Shown piece after piece: positions 50,355-60,065 of a stretch of 64,000 nucleotides of DNA. The DNA is taken from assembly GCA_021794205.1 (NCBI GenBank), contig JAJYRH010000008.1:24396-88395 (forward strand). The letters are read 5' to 3'. The notes under the pieces were generated by a model, which ran no database searches, had not been told where the DNA came from, and saw only the letters and a list, made by a program, of their open reading frames with translations. Both the position numbers and the translations under genes were made by a program. Position 1 is the first letter of the stretch; each line of letters opens with the position of its first letter. The DNA comes from a bacterium. GTDB taxonomy: Bacteria; Vulcanimicrobiota; Vulcanimicrobiia; Vulcanimicrobiales; Vulcanimicrobiaceae.

Positions 50355-51893
50355 ATGAAAACCGTCGTCGTCCTCGACTTCGGGGCGCAATATAGCCAAC
50401 TCATCGCGCGGCGCGTACGCGAGGCCGGCTTCTATTGCGAGATCGTTCCGTTCGATCGTCCCTGGAAGCAGATTCTCGAACTCGATCCCTCGGCGATCGT
50501 CCTCTCCGGGGGACCGGAGAGCACCCTCGCCCCGGGAGCGCCAGCCTGCGATCCGGCGGTGCTCGCGAGCGGCCTACCGATGCTCGGAATCTGTTACGGA
50601 ATGCAGTTGCTCGCGCGGCAGGTCGGTGCGGAATTGGTCTCCGGCGGCGCACCCGAATATGGGCCGGCGACCCTGCGCGTGCTCGATCCCTCGCACCCGT
50701 TGCTCGCCAGCTTGCCGGAGCAATCGCGCGTGTGGATGTCGCATGGCGACTCGGTGCAGCGCCTTCCGGCCGATTTCACCGCTCTGGCGGCGACTCCGCG
50801 CTGTGCGATCGCCGCGATGGGCAGCACGAAGCGGCGGATGGTCGGCGTGCAATTTCACCCCGAAGTCGTGCATACGGAATACGGCAAGCAGTTAATCGAG
50901 AATTTTCTTCGCAACGTCGCCGGGATCGCGCCGAACTGGGCGATGGAGTCCTTTCTCGATCTCAGTATCGCCGATATCCGCGCCCGCGTCGGATCGCGAC
51001 GCGTTATCTGCGCGCTCTCCGGCGGGGTCGATTCGGCGGTTGCGGCGACCTTGGTCGCGCGGGCGATCGGCGAGCAATTAACCTGCATTTTCGTCGATCA
51101 CGGCCTCCTGCGGAAAAACGAAGCGAGCGAAGTGCTCGCGGCTTTTCGCGATGTGTTGCACCTCAACGTCATTCACGTCGATGCCTCGAAGCGGTTTTTA
51201 GCAAAACTCTCCGGCGTCGAAGATCCGGAGCGAAAACGCATTCTCATCGGGCACGAATTCATCGCGATCTTCGAAGAAGAGGCGGCGAAGCTTCACGATG
51301 TCGGCTTTCTGGTCCAGGGCACGCTCTATCCCGACGTCATCGAATCGAAGACGCCGCAGAGCAAAGCCGGGCATAAAATCAAGTCGCATCACAACGTCGG
51401 CGGCCTTCCCGAACATATGAACTTCGCGCTCGTCGAGCCGCTCCGCTCGCTCTTCAAAGATGAGGTGCGTGCGCTCGGCCGCGTGCTCGGGCTTCCCGAA
51501 CATATCGTCGCGCGTCAGCCCTTCCCGGGGCCGGGGCTCGCGGTGCGCATCATCGGGGCGGTCGACGAGGAGCGTCTGACGATCGTGCGCGAGGCCGATG
51601 CGATCGTGCGCGACGAGATCGATCGCGCCGTGCTCGAACCGCATCCGTGGCAGTACTTCGCGGTACTCACGCCGGTGAAATCGGTCGGCGTGATGGGCGA
51701 CGGACGTACCTACGCCAATCTCGTTGCGGTTCGCGCGATCGTGAGCGAAGACGGAATGACCGCGGACTGGGCGCGTTTGCCGCACGACCTGCTCGCCCGT
51801 ATCTCGACGCGAATCGTGAATGAGGTGACCGGCGTTAACCGCATCGCCTACGATATTACCTCCAAACCTCCCGCAACGGTGGAGTGGGAATAA
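50355..51893 (+). CDS. guaA: GMP synthase (glutamine-hydrolysing)
   Basis: A 512-residue two-domain enzyme converting XMP to GMP. N-terminal glutaminase: VLSGGPES, LGICYGMQLLAR (nucleophile Cys), and GVQFHPEV (His-Glu). C-terminal synthetase: PP-loop CALSGGVDSAVAATL, FVDHGLLRKNE, GTLYPDVIES and the dimerisation end VNRIAYDITSKPPATVEWE. The match is full length. It overlaps purD by one base (TAATG). Confidence 0.97.
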   Translation: MKTVVVLDFGAQYSQLIARRVREAGFYCEIVPFDRPWKQILELDPSAIVLSGGPESTLAPGAPACDPAVLASGLPMLGICYGMQLLARQVGAELVSGGAPEYGPATLRVLDPSHPLLASLPEQSRVWMSHGDSVQRLPADFTALAATPRCAIAAMGSTKRRMVGVQFHPEVVHTEYGKQLIENFLRNVAGIAPNWAMESFLDLSIADIRARVGSRRVICALSGGVDSAVAATLVARAIGEQLTCIFVDHGLLRKNEASEVLAAFRDVLHLNVIHVDASKRFLAKLSGVEDPERKRILIGHEFIAIFEEEAAKLHDVGFLVQGTLYPDVIESKTPQSKAGHKIKSHHNVGGLPEHMNFALVEPLRSLFKDEVRALGRVLGLPEHIVARQPFPGPGLAVRIIGAVDEERLTIVREADAIVRDEIDRAVLEPHPWQYFAVLTPVKSVGVMGDGRTYANLVAVRAIVSEDGMTADWARLPHDLLARISTRIVNEVTGVNRIAYDITSKPPATVEWE

Positions 51894-53161
51894 TGCGCGT
51901 TCTTCTCGTCGGGAACGGAGCGCGCGAAGACGCCCTGGGCTGGCGCATCGCGACCTCGCCGTCGTGCGATGCGCTCTTTACGACGCCGGGGAATGCCGGC
52001 ACGGCCCTGCACGGTACGAATTGGACCCTTGCGGTCACCGATGCGAAAGGCATCGCGCAACGCGCGCTCGAGGAACGGATCGATCTCGTGGTGATCGGGC
52101 CCGAAACGTCGATCGCTGCCGGCGTCGCCGATCGCGCGCGCGAGCTCGGGCTCGCCGTGTTCGGCCCGAATCGTTCGATCGGACGGTTGGAGAGTTCGAA
52201 GAGTTTTGCCAAGCGTTTTATGGAGCGCAACGGCGTTCCGAGCGCGCGGTATGCAGTCGTGCACGGGCTCGATCACGCGCGGAAAATTCTCGCGACCTGG
52301 GGCGAACGCGGAGTGGTGGTGAAGGCAGACGGTTTGGCCGCAGGCAAGGGCGTCGTCGTCACCTCGGGGCCTGCCGAGGCCGAGGCGCTGCTCGCGCATT
52401 GGTACGGCGAGCGCGCGATTCCCGGCGGCGGTAGCGACGTGGTGCTCGAAGAGCGGCTCGTCGGGCGGGAACTCTCCGTCTTTGCGCTCTGTGATGGGCG
52501 TGCGATGATGCCGTTTATCGCGGCGTGCGACTATAAGCGCGCGGGCGATGGGGATACCGGGCCCAACACCGGCGGCATGGGCGCCTACTCGCCGCCGCAT
52601 GGTTTCCCCGATGGTTTCATGGATATCGTTCGCGAGCGCGTTTTTGCGCCGATGTTGCGCGGTTTAGCCGCCGAGAACGAGCGATATATCGGCGTTCTCT
52701 ATGCCGGGCTCATGTGGTGCGCCGATGGCCCGCAGGTGATCGAGTTCAACGTGCGATTCGGCGATCCCGAAACGCAGGTGCTGATGCCGCGCATCGGCGG
52801 CGATTTCGCGGGGCTCTTGAAGTCGTGTGCCGATGGGACGATCGATCTCTCGCTCGCGCACGTCAATCCCGAACCGTGCGTCGGCGTCGTTTTGGCGAGT
52901 TCGAAATATCCAACCGAAAGCACGCCGGTCGCCGGCCTTCCGGCAGATCTCCGCTTGCCCGAGGGCGTGCGGGCGTTCTGGGGAAGCTCGCAGCTCGTCG
53001 ACGGAAAAGTATCGAGCCCCGGCGGGCGGGTGTTGACGGTTGCCGCCGTTGCGGCGACGCTCCACGATGCGCGCGCGCGCGCGTACGAAGGCGTTCGCTC
53101 GCTGCGGGAACGCTTCGGCGACGCCGACCTTACGTTTCGCAGCGACATCGCGCTCTTTTAG
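51893..53161 (+). CDS. purD: Phosphoribosylamine--glycine ligase
   Basis: A 422-residue ATP-grasp enzyme joining glycine to phosphoribosylamine. Seen are the N-terminal LLVGNGAREDALGWRI motif, VVKADGLAAGKGVVV, the DYKRAGDGDTGPNTGGMGAYSP motif and EFNVRFGDPETQVLMPR (metal-binding). In the common LVGxGxRE start the third residue block is normal. ATG at 51893; nine more bases upstream in frame (GTG) belong to guaA's end. This is the last gene of the series. Confidence 0.95.
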   Translation: MRVLLVGNGAREDALGWRIATSPSCDALFTTPGNAGTALHGTNWTLAVTDAKGIAQRALEERIDLVVIGPETSIAAGVADRARELGLAVFGPNRSIGRLESSKSFAKRFMERNGVPSARYAVVHGLDHARKILATWGERGVVVKADGLAAGKGVVVTSGPAEAEALLAHWYGERAIPGGGSDVVLEERLVGRELSVFALCDGRAMMPFIAACDYKRAGDGDTGPNTGGMGAYSPPHGFPDGFMDIVRERVFAPMLRGLAAENERYIGVLYAGLMWCADGPQVIEFNVRFGDPETQVLMPRIGGDFAGLLKSCADGTIDLSLAHVNPEPCVGVVLASSKYPTESTPVAGLPADLRLPEGVRAFWGSSQLVDGKVSSPGGRVLTVAAVAATLHDARARAYEGVRSLRERFGDADLTFRSDIALF

Positions 53162-53171
53162 GCGTACGCCG

Positions 53172-54903
53172 CTAGCCGCTTCCGGCGCTGCGATAGGCGA
53201 GAAGCAGATCGCGTCGCGTTAGGATACCGATCAGCGTTTCGCCCTCGCCTAAGACCGGGAGGAGCGGCGTATCGCTCTCGGCCATCAGCGCGGCGGCGCG
53301 GTCGAGCGTGTCGGTCGGTGCGAGCGAGCCGGGATGCAAGTGGAGGATCGAACGGAGCGGCTCCGCGCCGCGACGCTCTGCAACCGCGCGCGCGAGATCG
53401 AGCGCGGTGACGACACCGACGAATCGGTCACCGTCGCAGACGGGTATCGCCAACTCGTTCTCATCGCGTTCGTCGTCGATCGCGCCGGCAATCGGTTCGT
53501 CGATCTGCGCGACGACGGGAGCCTTGCGCGTATAGGCGGCGACGGTGAGGCGCGTGAAGAATCCCGGGTTGCGCGCCTTTCTCCAGTCGACGCCGCGTCG
53601 CAGCAGCTTCTGTTCGTAGACGGTCGCGCCGAGCAGACGCCGCCCCAGCAGCGAGGCGATCACGACGGTGACCATCAGCGGAAGAATAATCGTGTAATCG
53701 CTCGACATCTCGAAGACGATCATAATCGCGGTGATCGGTGCCTCCGCCGCGGCGGCGAAGAGCGCCGCCATCGCCACCAAACCGTAGGCGGCCGGTGGGC
53801 CGGTCCAGAGCGGAAAGAGCCCGTGGACGATCCGCCCATAGGCATCACCGAGAAAGGCGCCGGTGAAGAGCGAGGGCGCGAAGACGCCGCCCGAGCCGCC
53901 GCTCCCCAGTGTGAGCGAGGTTGCGAGCGGCTTGAGCGCGGCGAGCAGAAAGGCATGGGGTGCGGCGACGTGTTCGTAGAGCACCTGCTGAATCGAGGTG
54001 TATCCTACGCCGAAGACCTGCGGAAACCAGATGCCGATCGCCCCGACGGCCGCGAAACCGATGGCGCCTTTCGACCATGCCGGCAGCGCCAGCGCTTCGA
54101 AGCGATCCTCGACGGCATAGAGCAGTTTAACGAACCCGGTCGCCCAGATCGCCGCGAGCACGCCGAGGACGCCGTACAGCATGAGCTCCCAGGGCGACGC
54201 GAGTTGGAACGCCGCGGCGTTGAAGGAGGGGTGGTTTCCGAGGAACGCCCGCCCGATCACCGCCGAGATCACCGAGGCGACGACGATCGCCGCGAAGGAG
54301 CGCGGCGCAAACTCTCCGAGGATCACCTCGGCGGCGAAGAATACCCCGCCCGATCGGCGCGTTAAAGGTCGCCGAGATTCCCGCTGCAGCGCCGCAGGCG
54401 ACCAGGGTGCGGACGACCGAGGCCGGGGCTTTCGTCGCCTGTCCGATCACCGAGCCGATCGCCGAGCCAATTTGGACGATGGGGCCTTCGCGCCCGCAAC
54501 TACCGCCGAATCCGATCGAGGTCGCCGAGGCGATCGATTTAATCGCGATGATACGCGGGCGCATCACCCCGCCGCGTAGGGCGACCGATTCCATCACCTC
54601 GGGGACGCCATGCCCCTTCGCCTCGGGGGCGAAACGGACGGTGATAAAGGCGGCGATCGTGCCGCCGATCGCCAACAGCAAAATCAGGCCGATCGCTCCC
54701 AGATGCGACTCGAGCGCGGGAAGAAGGCGACCGAACGCCAGCCACCCGGCGCCGGCGATCATGCGACGAAAGACGACCGCACCGAGGCCTCCGCCGATGC
54801 CGACGAGCACCGCGGCGGCGATCATAAAGGCGCTCTGGGAAATCGAAAATCGACCCAGGCGCAAGACATATCCGGTTCCCTTGGGTTCGAACGAAAAATT
54901 CAC
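53172..54903 (-). pseudogene. ClC-type chloride channel/antiporter with CBS pair, split by a one-base frameshift
   Basis: The N-terminal open frame (from 54903, GTG) carries GKGHGVPEVMES-like AKGHGVPEVMESVAL, GSCGREGPIVQIGSAIGS and FNAPI, the ClC selectivity-filter blocks. The second open frame, continuing from the next register, has GVFFAAEVILG, SGGSGGVFAPSLFTGAFLGD and two C-terminal CBS domains. The join falls at 54344-54352 (GGGCGGGG run on the minus strand): one G too many breaks IGGVFFAAEV. Removing one base restores a ~570-residue protein of normal length. It could be a sequencing or assembly error in a G/C run, or a real phase change. It converges on purD with 10 bases between stops. 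Confidence 0.8.
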
Positions 54904-55038
54904 AGAACGCTTTTCTTCGGGTGGAATCGATTTACTGCGGCCGACGCACCCTTCGAGGGAGCGGCGAGTGGTGCGAACGGCAGGGCGGAATCGTCGCGAA
55001 GGGAACCTAAGCGGCTCGATGAGCGATTATAGAGAGCG

Positions 55039-55701
55039 ATGAGCTACCAGTTCCAACCTTCGCGCCCCTATGGTGCCACGGCGTCGACCTCCACGCTTCT
55101 GAGCCAGGTGCTCGGAATTACCGGCCTCGGCCTCTGCATCACCGCCCTCGCATCCTATCTGTTCCGCGATATGCCGCCGAGCTTCCTGAGCTTCGGGGCG
55201 TTGATCGGTGGATTCGTGTTGCTCTTTGCGATCGGGCGCATGCGGGCGAACGAGCCCGTCGCGCTGCTCCTGTTCTACACGTTTACCTTTCTCGAAGGCA
55301 TCGGCATCGCGCCGACGATCGCCTATTACGCGCACATCGATGGGCCGAGCGTCGTCGTTAATGCCGCGCTGACAACCGGCGTCGGGATGCTCGGGCTCGC
55401 TTCGATCGTCTATGCGACGACCTTTGATTTCCGGCGGTTGTACGGCGTGCTGATGATGGCGCTGCTCGCGATCATCCTCGTCTCCATCGTTTCGATCTTC
55501 ATTCACTTCGTCTCGCCGACCGCAATTTCGTGGGTCGTGCTCGTTATTTTCGCCGGTTTGACGCTCGCCGATTTCGCACGTATTCGCGCCGGCGGAGACG
55601 GGTTGGGGCCGGTCATGATGGCGGTGAGCATCTATCTCGACGCGATCAACATCTTCCTCGCGCTGCTGCAAATCTTCGGCGGCCGTCGCTCGAACGATTA
55701 G
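55039..55701 (+). CDS. Bax inhibitor-1/YccA-family membrane protein
   Basis: A 220-residue polytopic protein with about seven hydrophobic helices. The TLLSQVLGITGLGLCITALASYLF start, LLFYTFTFLEGIGIAPTI in the third helix region, and IYLDAINIFLALLQIFGG at the end match the Bax inhibitor-1 (TMBIM/YccA) family, some members of which act as calcium-leak channels. The conserved acidic pair is partly visible (Asp in IYLDAIN). The start follows a 135-base divergent gap. Confidence 0.88.
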   Translation: MSYQFQPSRPYGATASTSTLLSQVLGITGLGLCITALASYLFRDMPPSFLSFGALIGGFVLLFAIGRMRANEPVALLLFYTFTFLEGIGIAPTIAYYAHIDGPSVVVNAALTTGVGMLGLASIVYATTFDFRRLYGVLMMALLAIILVSIVSIFIHFVSPTAISWVVLVIFAGLTLADFARIRAGGDGLGPVMMAVSIYLDAINIFLALLQIFGGRRSND

Positions 55702-55710
55702 CGAACGAAC

Positions 55711-57090
55711 GTGTGCGGGATCGTCGGTCTCTTCGCCCCCGGTCGTGACGCGGCGCGGCTCGCCTATTTTGGACTCTATGCGCTCCAACATCGCGGCCAG
55801 GAATCGGCGGGGATCGCCGCCGGCGATGGGGGAACGCTCCGCTCTCATAAAGAGATGGGGTTGCTCGGAGCGATCTTCGACGAAGAGATTCTCGCACAAC
55901 TCAGCGGCCATCTCGCCGTCGGGCACACGCGCTATTCGACGACGGGTTCCTCGATCGTCGTAAACGCGCAGCCGTTGCTCGAACGCACCGATATCGGCGA
56001 GTTCGCACTGGCGCACAACGGGAACCTCACGAATACCGACGAGTTGCGCGCCGCATTGCCAGCCGGGACGATCATGCAGGCCTCGTCGGATACCGAAGTA
56101 CTCGCGAAATTGATCGTCGAGGGTTCCGGTACGATGATCGAGCGCATCGAAGCCGCGATTCACCGGGCGCGCGGTGCCTATTCGATCGTTCTCTGTTCGG
56201 AGAGCGAACTCTACGCATTTCGCGATCCGTGGGGCGTCCGTCCGCTCTGCTTGGGCACCTTCGATGACGGCGGTTACGTCGTCGCGAGCGAATCCTGCGC
56301 GCTGGCGACCGTCGGCGCTCGTTATCTTCGCGAGATCGAAGCCGGCGAAGTGGTGCACGTAACGCGCGATGGGCTCACCTCGTATCACGTCCACGCGCCC
56401 GATGAGTTTCCCGCGCTCTGTATGTTCGAATACATTTATTTCGCGCGCCCCGATTCGAAACTCGACAATCGTTCGATCTATATGGCGCGCCACGAAATGG
56501 GGCGCGCTCTCGCGCGCGAGCATCCCGTCGATGCCGACTGCGTCATGGCCGTTCCCGATTCCGCAGTTCCCGGCGGCATCGGATATGCGACCGAGAGCGG
56601 GCTACCGTATATCGAAGGACTCATCAAGAATCGATATATCGGACGGACTTTCATTAGCCCCGATCAATCGATGCGTTCGCGCGGCGTCCATTTGAAATTC
56701 AATCCGGTCGTCGAGAACCTGCGCGGCCAACGCGTTGTGGTGGTCGACGATTCGATCGTTCGCGGAACGACCACGCCGCGCATCGTCGCGTTGTTACGCG
56801 AGGCGGGCGCGCGCGAGGTGCACTTGCGCATTACCTCGCCGCCGATCCTCCACCCGTGCTATCTCGGCGTCGATATGGCGACCTACGACGAACTCATCGC
56901 CGCAAATTATACCGTCGATGAAATCTGCGCGAAGACCGGCGCCGATTCGCTGGGGTACCTCTCGCTCGATGGCTTGATCGCCTCGACCGGGCGCAAGCGC
57001 GAAGAGATGTGTTTGGGGTGTCTCACCGGCGTCTATCCGACCGAGCCCGCGGTGCACGAACGCGGCCCGCACGCACTCACGCGCTCCTAA
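55711..57090 (+). CDS. purF: Amidophosphoribosyltransferase
   Basis: A 459-residue first enzyme of purine synthesis. The GTG is followed directly by the codon of the N-terminal nucleophile Cys2 (CGIVGLF), as required after Met removal. ALQHRGQESAGIA, GHTRYSTTG, AHNGNLTN and the PRPP loop VVVVDDSIVRGTT are present. The iron-sulfur cysteines of the Bacillus-type enzyme are conserved (FPALCMFEYIYF, LHPCYLG, EEMCLGCLTG), so an oxygen-labile [4Fe-4S] cluster is likely. It lies 9 bases after the BI-1-like gene. Confidence 0.95.
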   Translation: MCGIVGLFAPGRDAARLAYFGLYALQHRGQESAGIAAGDGGTLRSHKEMGLLGAIFDEEILAQLSGHLAVGHTRYSTTGSSIVVNAQPLLERTDIGEFALAHNGNLTNTDELRAALPAGTIMQASSDTEVLAKLIVEGSGTMIERIEAAIHRARGAYSIVLCSESELYAFRDPWGVRPLCLGTFDDGGYVVASESCALATVGARYLREIEAGEVVHVTRDGLTSYHVHAPDEFPALCMFEYIYFARPDSKLDNRSIYMARHEMGRALAREHPVDADCVMAVPDSAVPGGIGYATESGLPYIEGLIKNRYIGRTFISPDQSMRSRGVHLKFNPVVENLRGQRVVVVDDSIVRGTTTPRIVALLREAGAREVHLRITSPPILHPCYLGVDMATYDELIAANYTVDEICAKTGADSLGYLSLDGLIASTGRKREEMCLGCLTGVYPTEPAVHERGPHALTRS

Positions 57091-57112
57091 CGGAGCGGCG
57101 AGTGCGGCAGAA

Positions 57113-57952
57113 CTAACGCTCCGGCTGGAGTTTGCGCGCGATCGAACTCGCCGCCGGGATCTTGATGTGGTCGGCGAGCCGAAGGAAGGCAAGAAAGCGT
57201 ACGTTGAGCCAGGTTGGGTCGAATTCGAACCAACGCAGACCGTGACGCGCGGAGAACGGGAAGGCGTGATGGTTGTTATGCCAGCCTTCGCCCCACGAGA
57301 GGAGCGCGACCCACCAGCAGTTGGTGGAGAGATCCTTCGTGCGATAGGTACGATAGCCTAGAGAATGTGCGGCGCTGTTGACCAGCCACGTCGTGTGGTA
57401 GCCGAGCACGAGCCGCACGAAGATTCCCCAGACGACCCAGGTCCATCCGCCGAGTGCGAAGAGCACGAGTGCGAGCGCGAGCTGCATATACACATGCGTG
57501 CGTTCGAGGAAGCGGTAGAAGCGTCTATCGCAAAGATCGGGCGCAAAACGCCGAATCTCCGCTTCGCTGGGGATCGCGTCGTTGTGCTTGTAGATCCAGC
57601 GAATATGCGCCCAGCGGAACCCGCGATCCATTCCGTGCGGGTCGTTCGCGGTATCGGCGTTGGCGTGATGTTTGCGGTGCGTGGCCACCCAGCGGATAGG
57701 GTCGCCCTGCAACGCGAGGGCACCAAAGATCGCCAAAACATATTCGAGCGGCTTGCGTAGACGCAATCCGCGATGCGTGAGCGTTCGGTGGTAGAAGAGG
57801 GTGACGCCGAGTGCGCCGGTAGCGTAGGCGATCCCTGCGGCGACAGCGAGTGCGCTCCATTGGAACGCACCCGGGATAAACACCGCGAGCGCGCCGATAT
57901 GAATCGCTGCGAGACCGAAGCGATTCATACGGCGCCGAGCGAGGTCGGTCAC
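57113..57952 (-). CDS. Fatty-acid (acyl-CoA delta-9-type) desaturase
   Basis: A 279-residue di-iron membrane desaturase. The three histidine boxes are HRTLTH (box I), HRKHH (box II) and HNNHH (box III), and the hydrophobic segments between them fit four membrane helices. These enzymes insert a cis double bond into acyl chains for membrane fluidity. The first codon is GTG at 57952; an ATG eight codons downstream (57928) is an alternative start with no better ribosome site. Confidence 0.9.
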   Translation of the reverse strand: MTDLARRRMNRFGLAAIHIGALAVFIPGAFQWSALAVAAGIAYATGALGVTLFYHRTLTHRGLRLRKPLEYVLAIFGALALQGDPIRWVATHRKHHANADTANDPHGMDRGFRWAHIRWIYKHNDAIPSEAEIRRFAPDLCDRRFYRFLERTHVYMQLALALVLFALGGWTWVVWGIFVRLVLGYHTTWLVNSAAHSLGYRTYRTKDLSTNCWWVALLSWGEGWHNNHHAFPFSARHGLRWFEFDPTWLNVRFLAFLRLADHIKIPAASSIARKLQPER

Positions 57953-57958
57953 ATTGGC

Positions 57959-58264
57959 CTAACGGTAGCTGGGGCGCGACGCAAAGCAGTCGCGGCAGTA
58001 TACCGGCTTGTCGCCACGCGGTTGGAACGGAACTTCCGCGACGCCGCCGCATTGGCTGCAGGTCGCTTTGAACATTTCACGGCGCGCACCACCGCCGCCG
58101 CCGCTTCCGCCGCGGCCGCCGCTCGCCTTACGGGCGGCGCGACAATCGGCACAACGGCTCGGCTTATTCGTGAAGCCCTTGCTCGCGTAGAACTGCTGTT
58201 CGTTTGCGGTAAAGGGAAACGGGCGTCCGCAATCGACGCAGGTGAGCGTTTCATCGGTGTACAT
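57959..58264 (-). CDS. Zinc-ribbon protein with two CxxC pairs (double zinc ribbon)
   Basis: A 101-residue protein with two zinc-binding ribbons: CVDCGRPF/CADC and CSQCGG/CRDC, joined by a Gly-rich linker (ASGGRGGSGGGGG). It belongs to the common family of bacterial zinc-ribbon domain proteins whose function is unknown and which begin MYxDxTLTCxDC. The ATG at 58264 is preferred over that at 58273, because AAGGAG lies right against the latter and 9 bases before the former. The desaturase gene starts 6 bases behind its stop. Confidence 0.82.
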   Translation of the reverse strand: MYTDETLTCVDCGRPFPFTANEQQFYASKGFTNKPSRCADCRAARKASGGRGGSGGGGGARREMFKATCSQCGGVAEVPFQPRGDKPVYCRDCFASRPSYR

Positions 58265-58620
58265 TCGAGACATCTCCTTGGATGCGGGGCGCGTTTGCCT
58301 CGCATGGGGGTGGGTAGATCCGCAAGAGCGAGTAGCAGCTGCTCCCGAGGCCAAGAGCCCCAGCACGGTGCCGAAGATGTACTCTTCGAACCCGGCAGGT
58401 GACCGTAGGCGGTTGCTTCCACGGAGTCTCCCCCAAAGCCCGCTTTTTCTCGCAGCGATTTTCACACTTTTGGATCGCCGGACGGGGCGAGCAGGCAAGA
58501 GGGATTCGACGGAAGCGTCGGCAACGCACTTGGGCGCCATCGTCGCGGCGATGCGAGCGTCGGCAAAGGGGGATTACGGATGTTCCTCCGGTTTCGTGTT
58601 CGTCAGTTTAAGGAGATTTC
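58265..58620. other. 356-base intergenic region between divergent zinc-ribbon and HD-GYP genes; hairpins but no identified RNA
   Basis: No convincing coding frame. On the minus strand, reading toward the zinc-ribbon gene, several short hairpins are visible: GAAGA-GTACA-TCTTC near 58380, and CCGTGG..CCTACGG near 58410. A long 5' leader that folds is possible, but no known riboswitch or 6S-type consensus could be assigned. Both flanking genes have good ribosome sites. Confidence 0.4.
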
Positions 58621-59226
58621 GTGACGCAGGTCGATCGAGCGATCCACGCCGCCGTCGAGGCGAGGGACGAGCATACCGCCGTTCACGGACTCCAGGTGGC
58701 ACGCCTCGCCGAGGAGTTGGGGCGCGCGATCGCACTCGATAGCGACGATATCGACGCGTTGCGCGAAGCGGCGCACATTCACGATGTCGGCAAAATCGGT
58801 ATCCCGGATCGGATCTTGCTCAAGCCGGCTCCCCTATCGGTGCATGAGTGGGAGATCATGAAAAACCACAGCGAGCTCGGCGCGCGGATTATCGCGGCGC
58901 AGTCGTCGCCGCATTGGAAAGAGACGCACGCATCGGCGAACATCGTCAAGGCCGTCCGTCACCATCACGAACGAATCGACGGTCGAGGATATCCCGACGC
59001 TCTCGTCGGGGACGCGATTCCGCTCTGGTCGCGAATCATTCTCATCGCCGATTGTTACGACGCGCTTACCGAGACGCGTGCGTATCGGCCGCCGCTGACG
59101 CACGACGAAGCCTTAAATCTCATGTCCGAAGAGCGCGGGCGCGTTAGCGACCCCGAACTTTTCGATACGTTCGTGCGGGCGATCGAGCGGAGCCCGTGGA
59201 GAGCACGGGCAAACCGCATTTCGTAG
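58621..59226 (+). CDS. HD-GYP domain phosphodiesterase-like protein
   Basis: A 201-residue stand-alone HD-GYP protein. AAHIHDVGKIGIPD (HD metal site and GIPD), EHTAVHGLQVARLAEELG, and the HHERIDGRGYPD signature with GYP are intact. HD-GYP proteins usually hydrolyse cyclic di-GMP; here there is no sensor domain, so it is probably a free-standing hydrolase or receives signal from a partner. GTG at 58621 is preceded by TAAGGAG at the right distance. Confidence 0.9.
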   Translation: MTQVDRAIHAAVEARDEHTAVHGLQVARLAEELGRAIALDSDDIDALREAAHIHDVGKIGIPDRILLKPAPLSVHEWEIMKNHSELGARIIAAQSSPHWKETHASANIVKAVRHHHERIDGRGYPDALVGDAIPLWSRIILIADCYDALTETRAYRPPLTHDEALNLMSEERGRVSDPELFDTFVRAIERSPWRARANRIS

Positions 59227-59238
59227 GCCGATGGCCGC

Positions 59239-60063
59239 TTATCGGGCCGGGAACCCTCGCTCGCGCACCTCGCGCGCATACTCCGCCAACGCGTTCGTTG
59301 CTGCGGAGCCTAATTCGGCAAAGCGTTTTGCAAAGGGCGGCGACTGGGAATAGATTCCCAACGCGTCGTGAAGCACCAGCACTTGCGCGTCGCAGTGCGG
59401 CCCGGCGCCGATGCCGACCGTTGGAATCGCAATCGAGGCGGTAATCTCTTCGGCGATCTCGCTATCGACGACTTCGAGAACGATGGCGTACGCGCCGGCG
59501 GCTTCGACCTTTTTTGCTTGCTCCAACAGACGTTCGCGGTTCGCGCGCTTTTTGTACCCGGGGCCGAGCCCCGCGGTCTGCGGCATCACGCCGATATGCC
59601 CCATGACCGGGATTCCGGTCGCGGCAATCGCGGCGATGCGATCGGCTTCCATACCTCCGCCTTCGAGTTTGACGCTGCACGCGCCGCCCTCTTTGACTAA
59701 GCGGATGGCGTTGCGCACCGCATCTTCGTCGCTGACGTGATACGAACCGAACGGCATATCGACGACGATGTGCGCGCGCGAGGTGCCGCGCACCACCGCT
59801 TGCGCGTGATGGATCATCACTTCGACGGTGATCGGCGTCGTTTCGTCGTAGCCGAGCACCACGTTGGCGAGACTATCCCCGACGAGAAGAATGTCGATGC
59901 CCGCCGCTTCGGCGAAACCGGCGAACGGCGCGTCGTACGCCGTGACGATCGGAAACGGCGTGCCCTTCCGGCGCCGAACGGCGCCGGCGGTTAACCGGCG
60001 AACCGCGCGTCCGTGCGCCGGCTCGTACGGGCGGGCCTGATCGCTTCCGCCGTGCGCGGACAT
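59239..60063 (-). CDS. panB: 3-methyl-2-oxobutanoate hydroxymethyltransferase
   Basis: A 274-residue TIM-barrel enzyme making ketopantoate for pantothenate and CoA synthesis. FPIVTAYDAPFAGFAEAAGID, VGDSLANVVLGYDETTPITVE, VVDMPFGSYHVS, VKLEGG, IPVMGHIGVMPQT and TVGIGAGPHCDAQVLVLHD are the usual metal and substrate blocks. The ATG at 60063 lies two bases after the pepA stop; the N-terminal 30 residues are basic and specific to this protein. Confidence 0.94.
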   Translation of the reverse strand: MSAHGGSDQARPYEPAHGRAVRRLTAGAVRRRKGTPFPIVTAYDAPFAGFAEAAGIDILLVGDSLANVVLGYDETTPITVEVMIHHAQAVVRGTSRAHIVVDMPFGSYHVSDEDAVRNAIRLVKEGGACSVKLEGGGMEADRIAAIAATGIPVMGHIGVMPQTAGLGPGYKKRANRERLLEQAKKVEAAGAYAIVLEVVDSEIAEEITASIAIPTVGIGAGPHCDAQVLVLHDALGIYSQSPPFAKRFAELGSAATNALAEYAREVRERGFPAR

Positions 60064-60065
60064 CG

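Noticed and set aside
55027..56523. 498-codon minus-strand frame opposite the BI-1 and purF genes
   Set aside because: Low-complexity Arg/Asp/Glu product with no motif; the + strand genes are full-length family members.
57091..57123. Terminator between purF and the desaturase
   Set aside because: CGGAGCG/CGCTCCG can pair, but the loop is 19 bases and there is no U-run on either strand.
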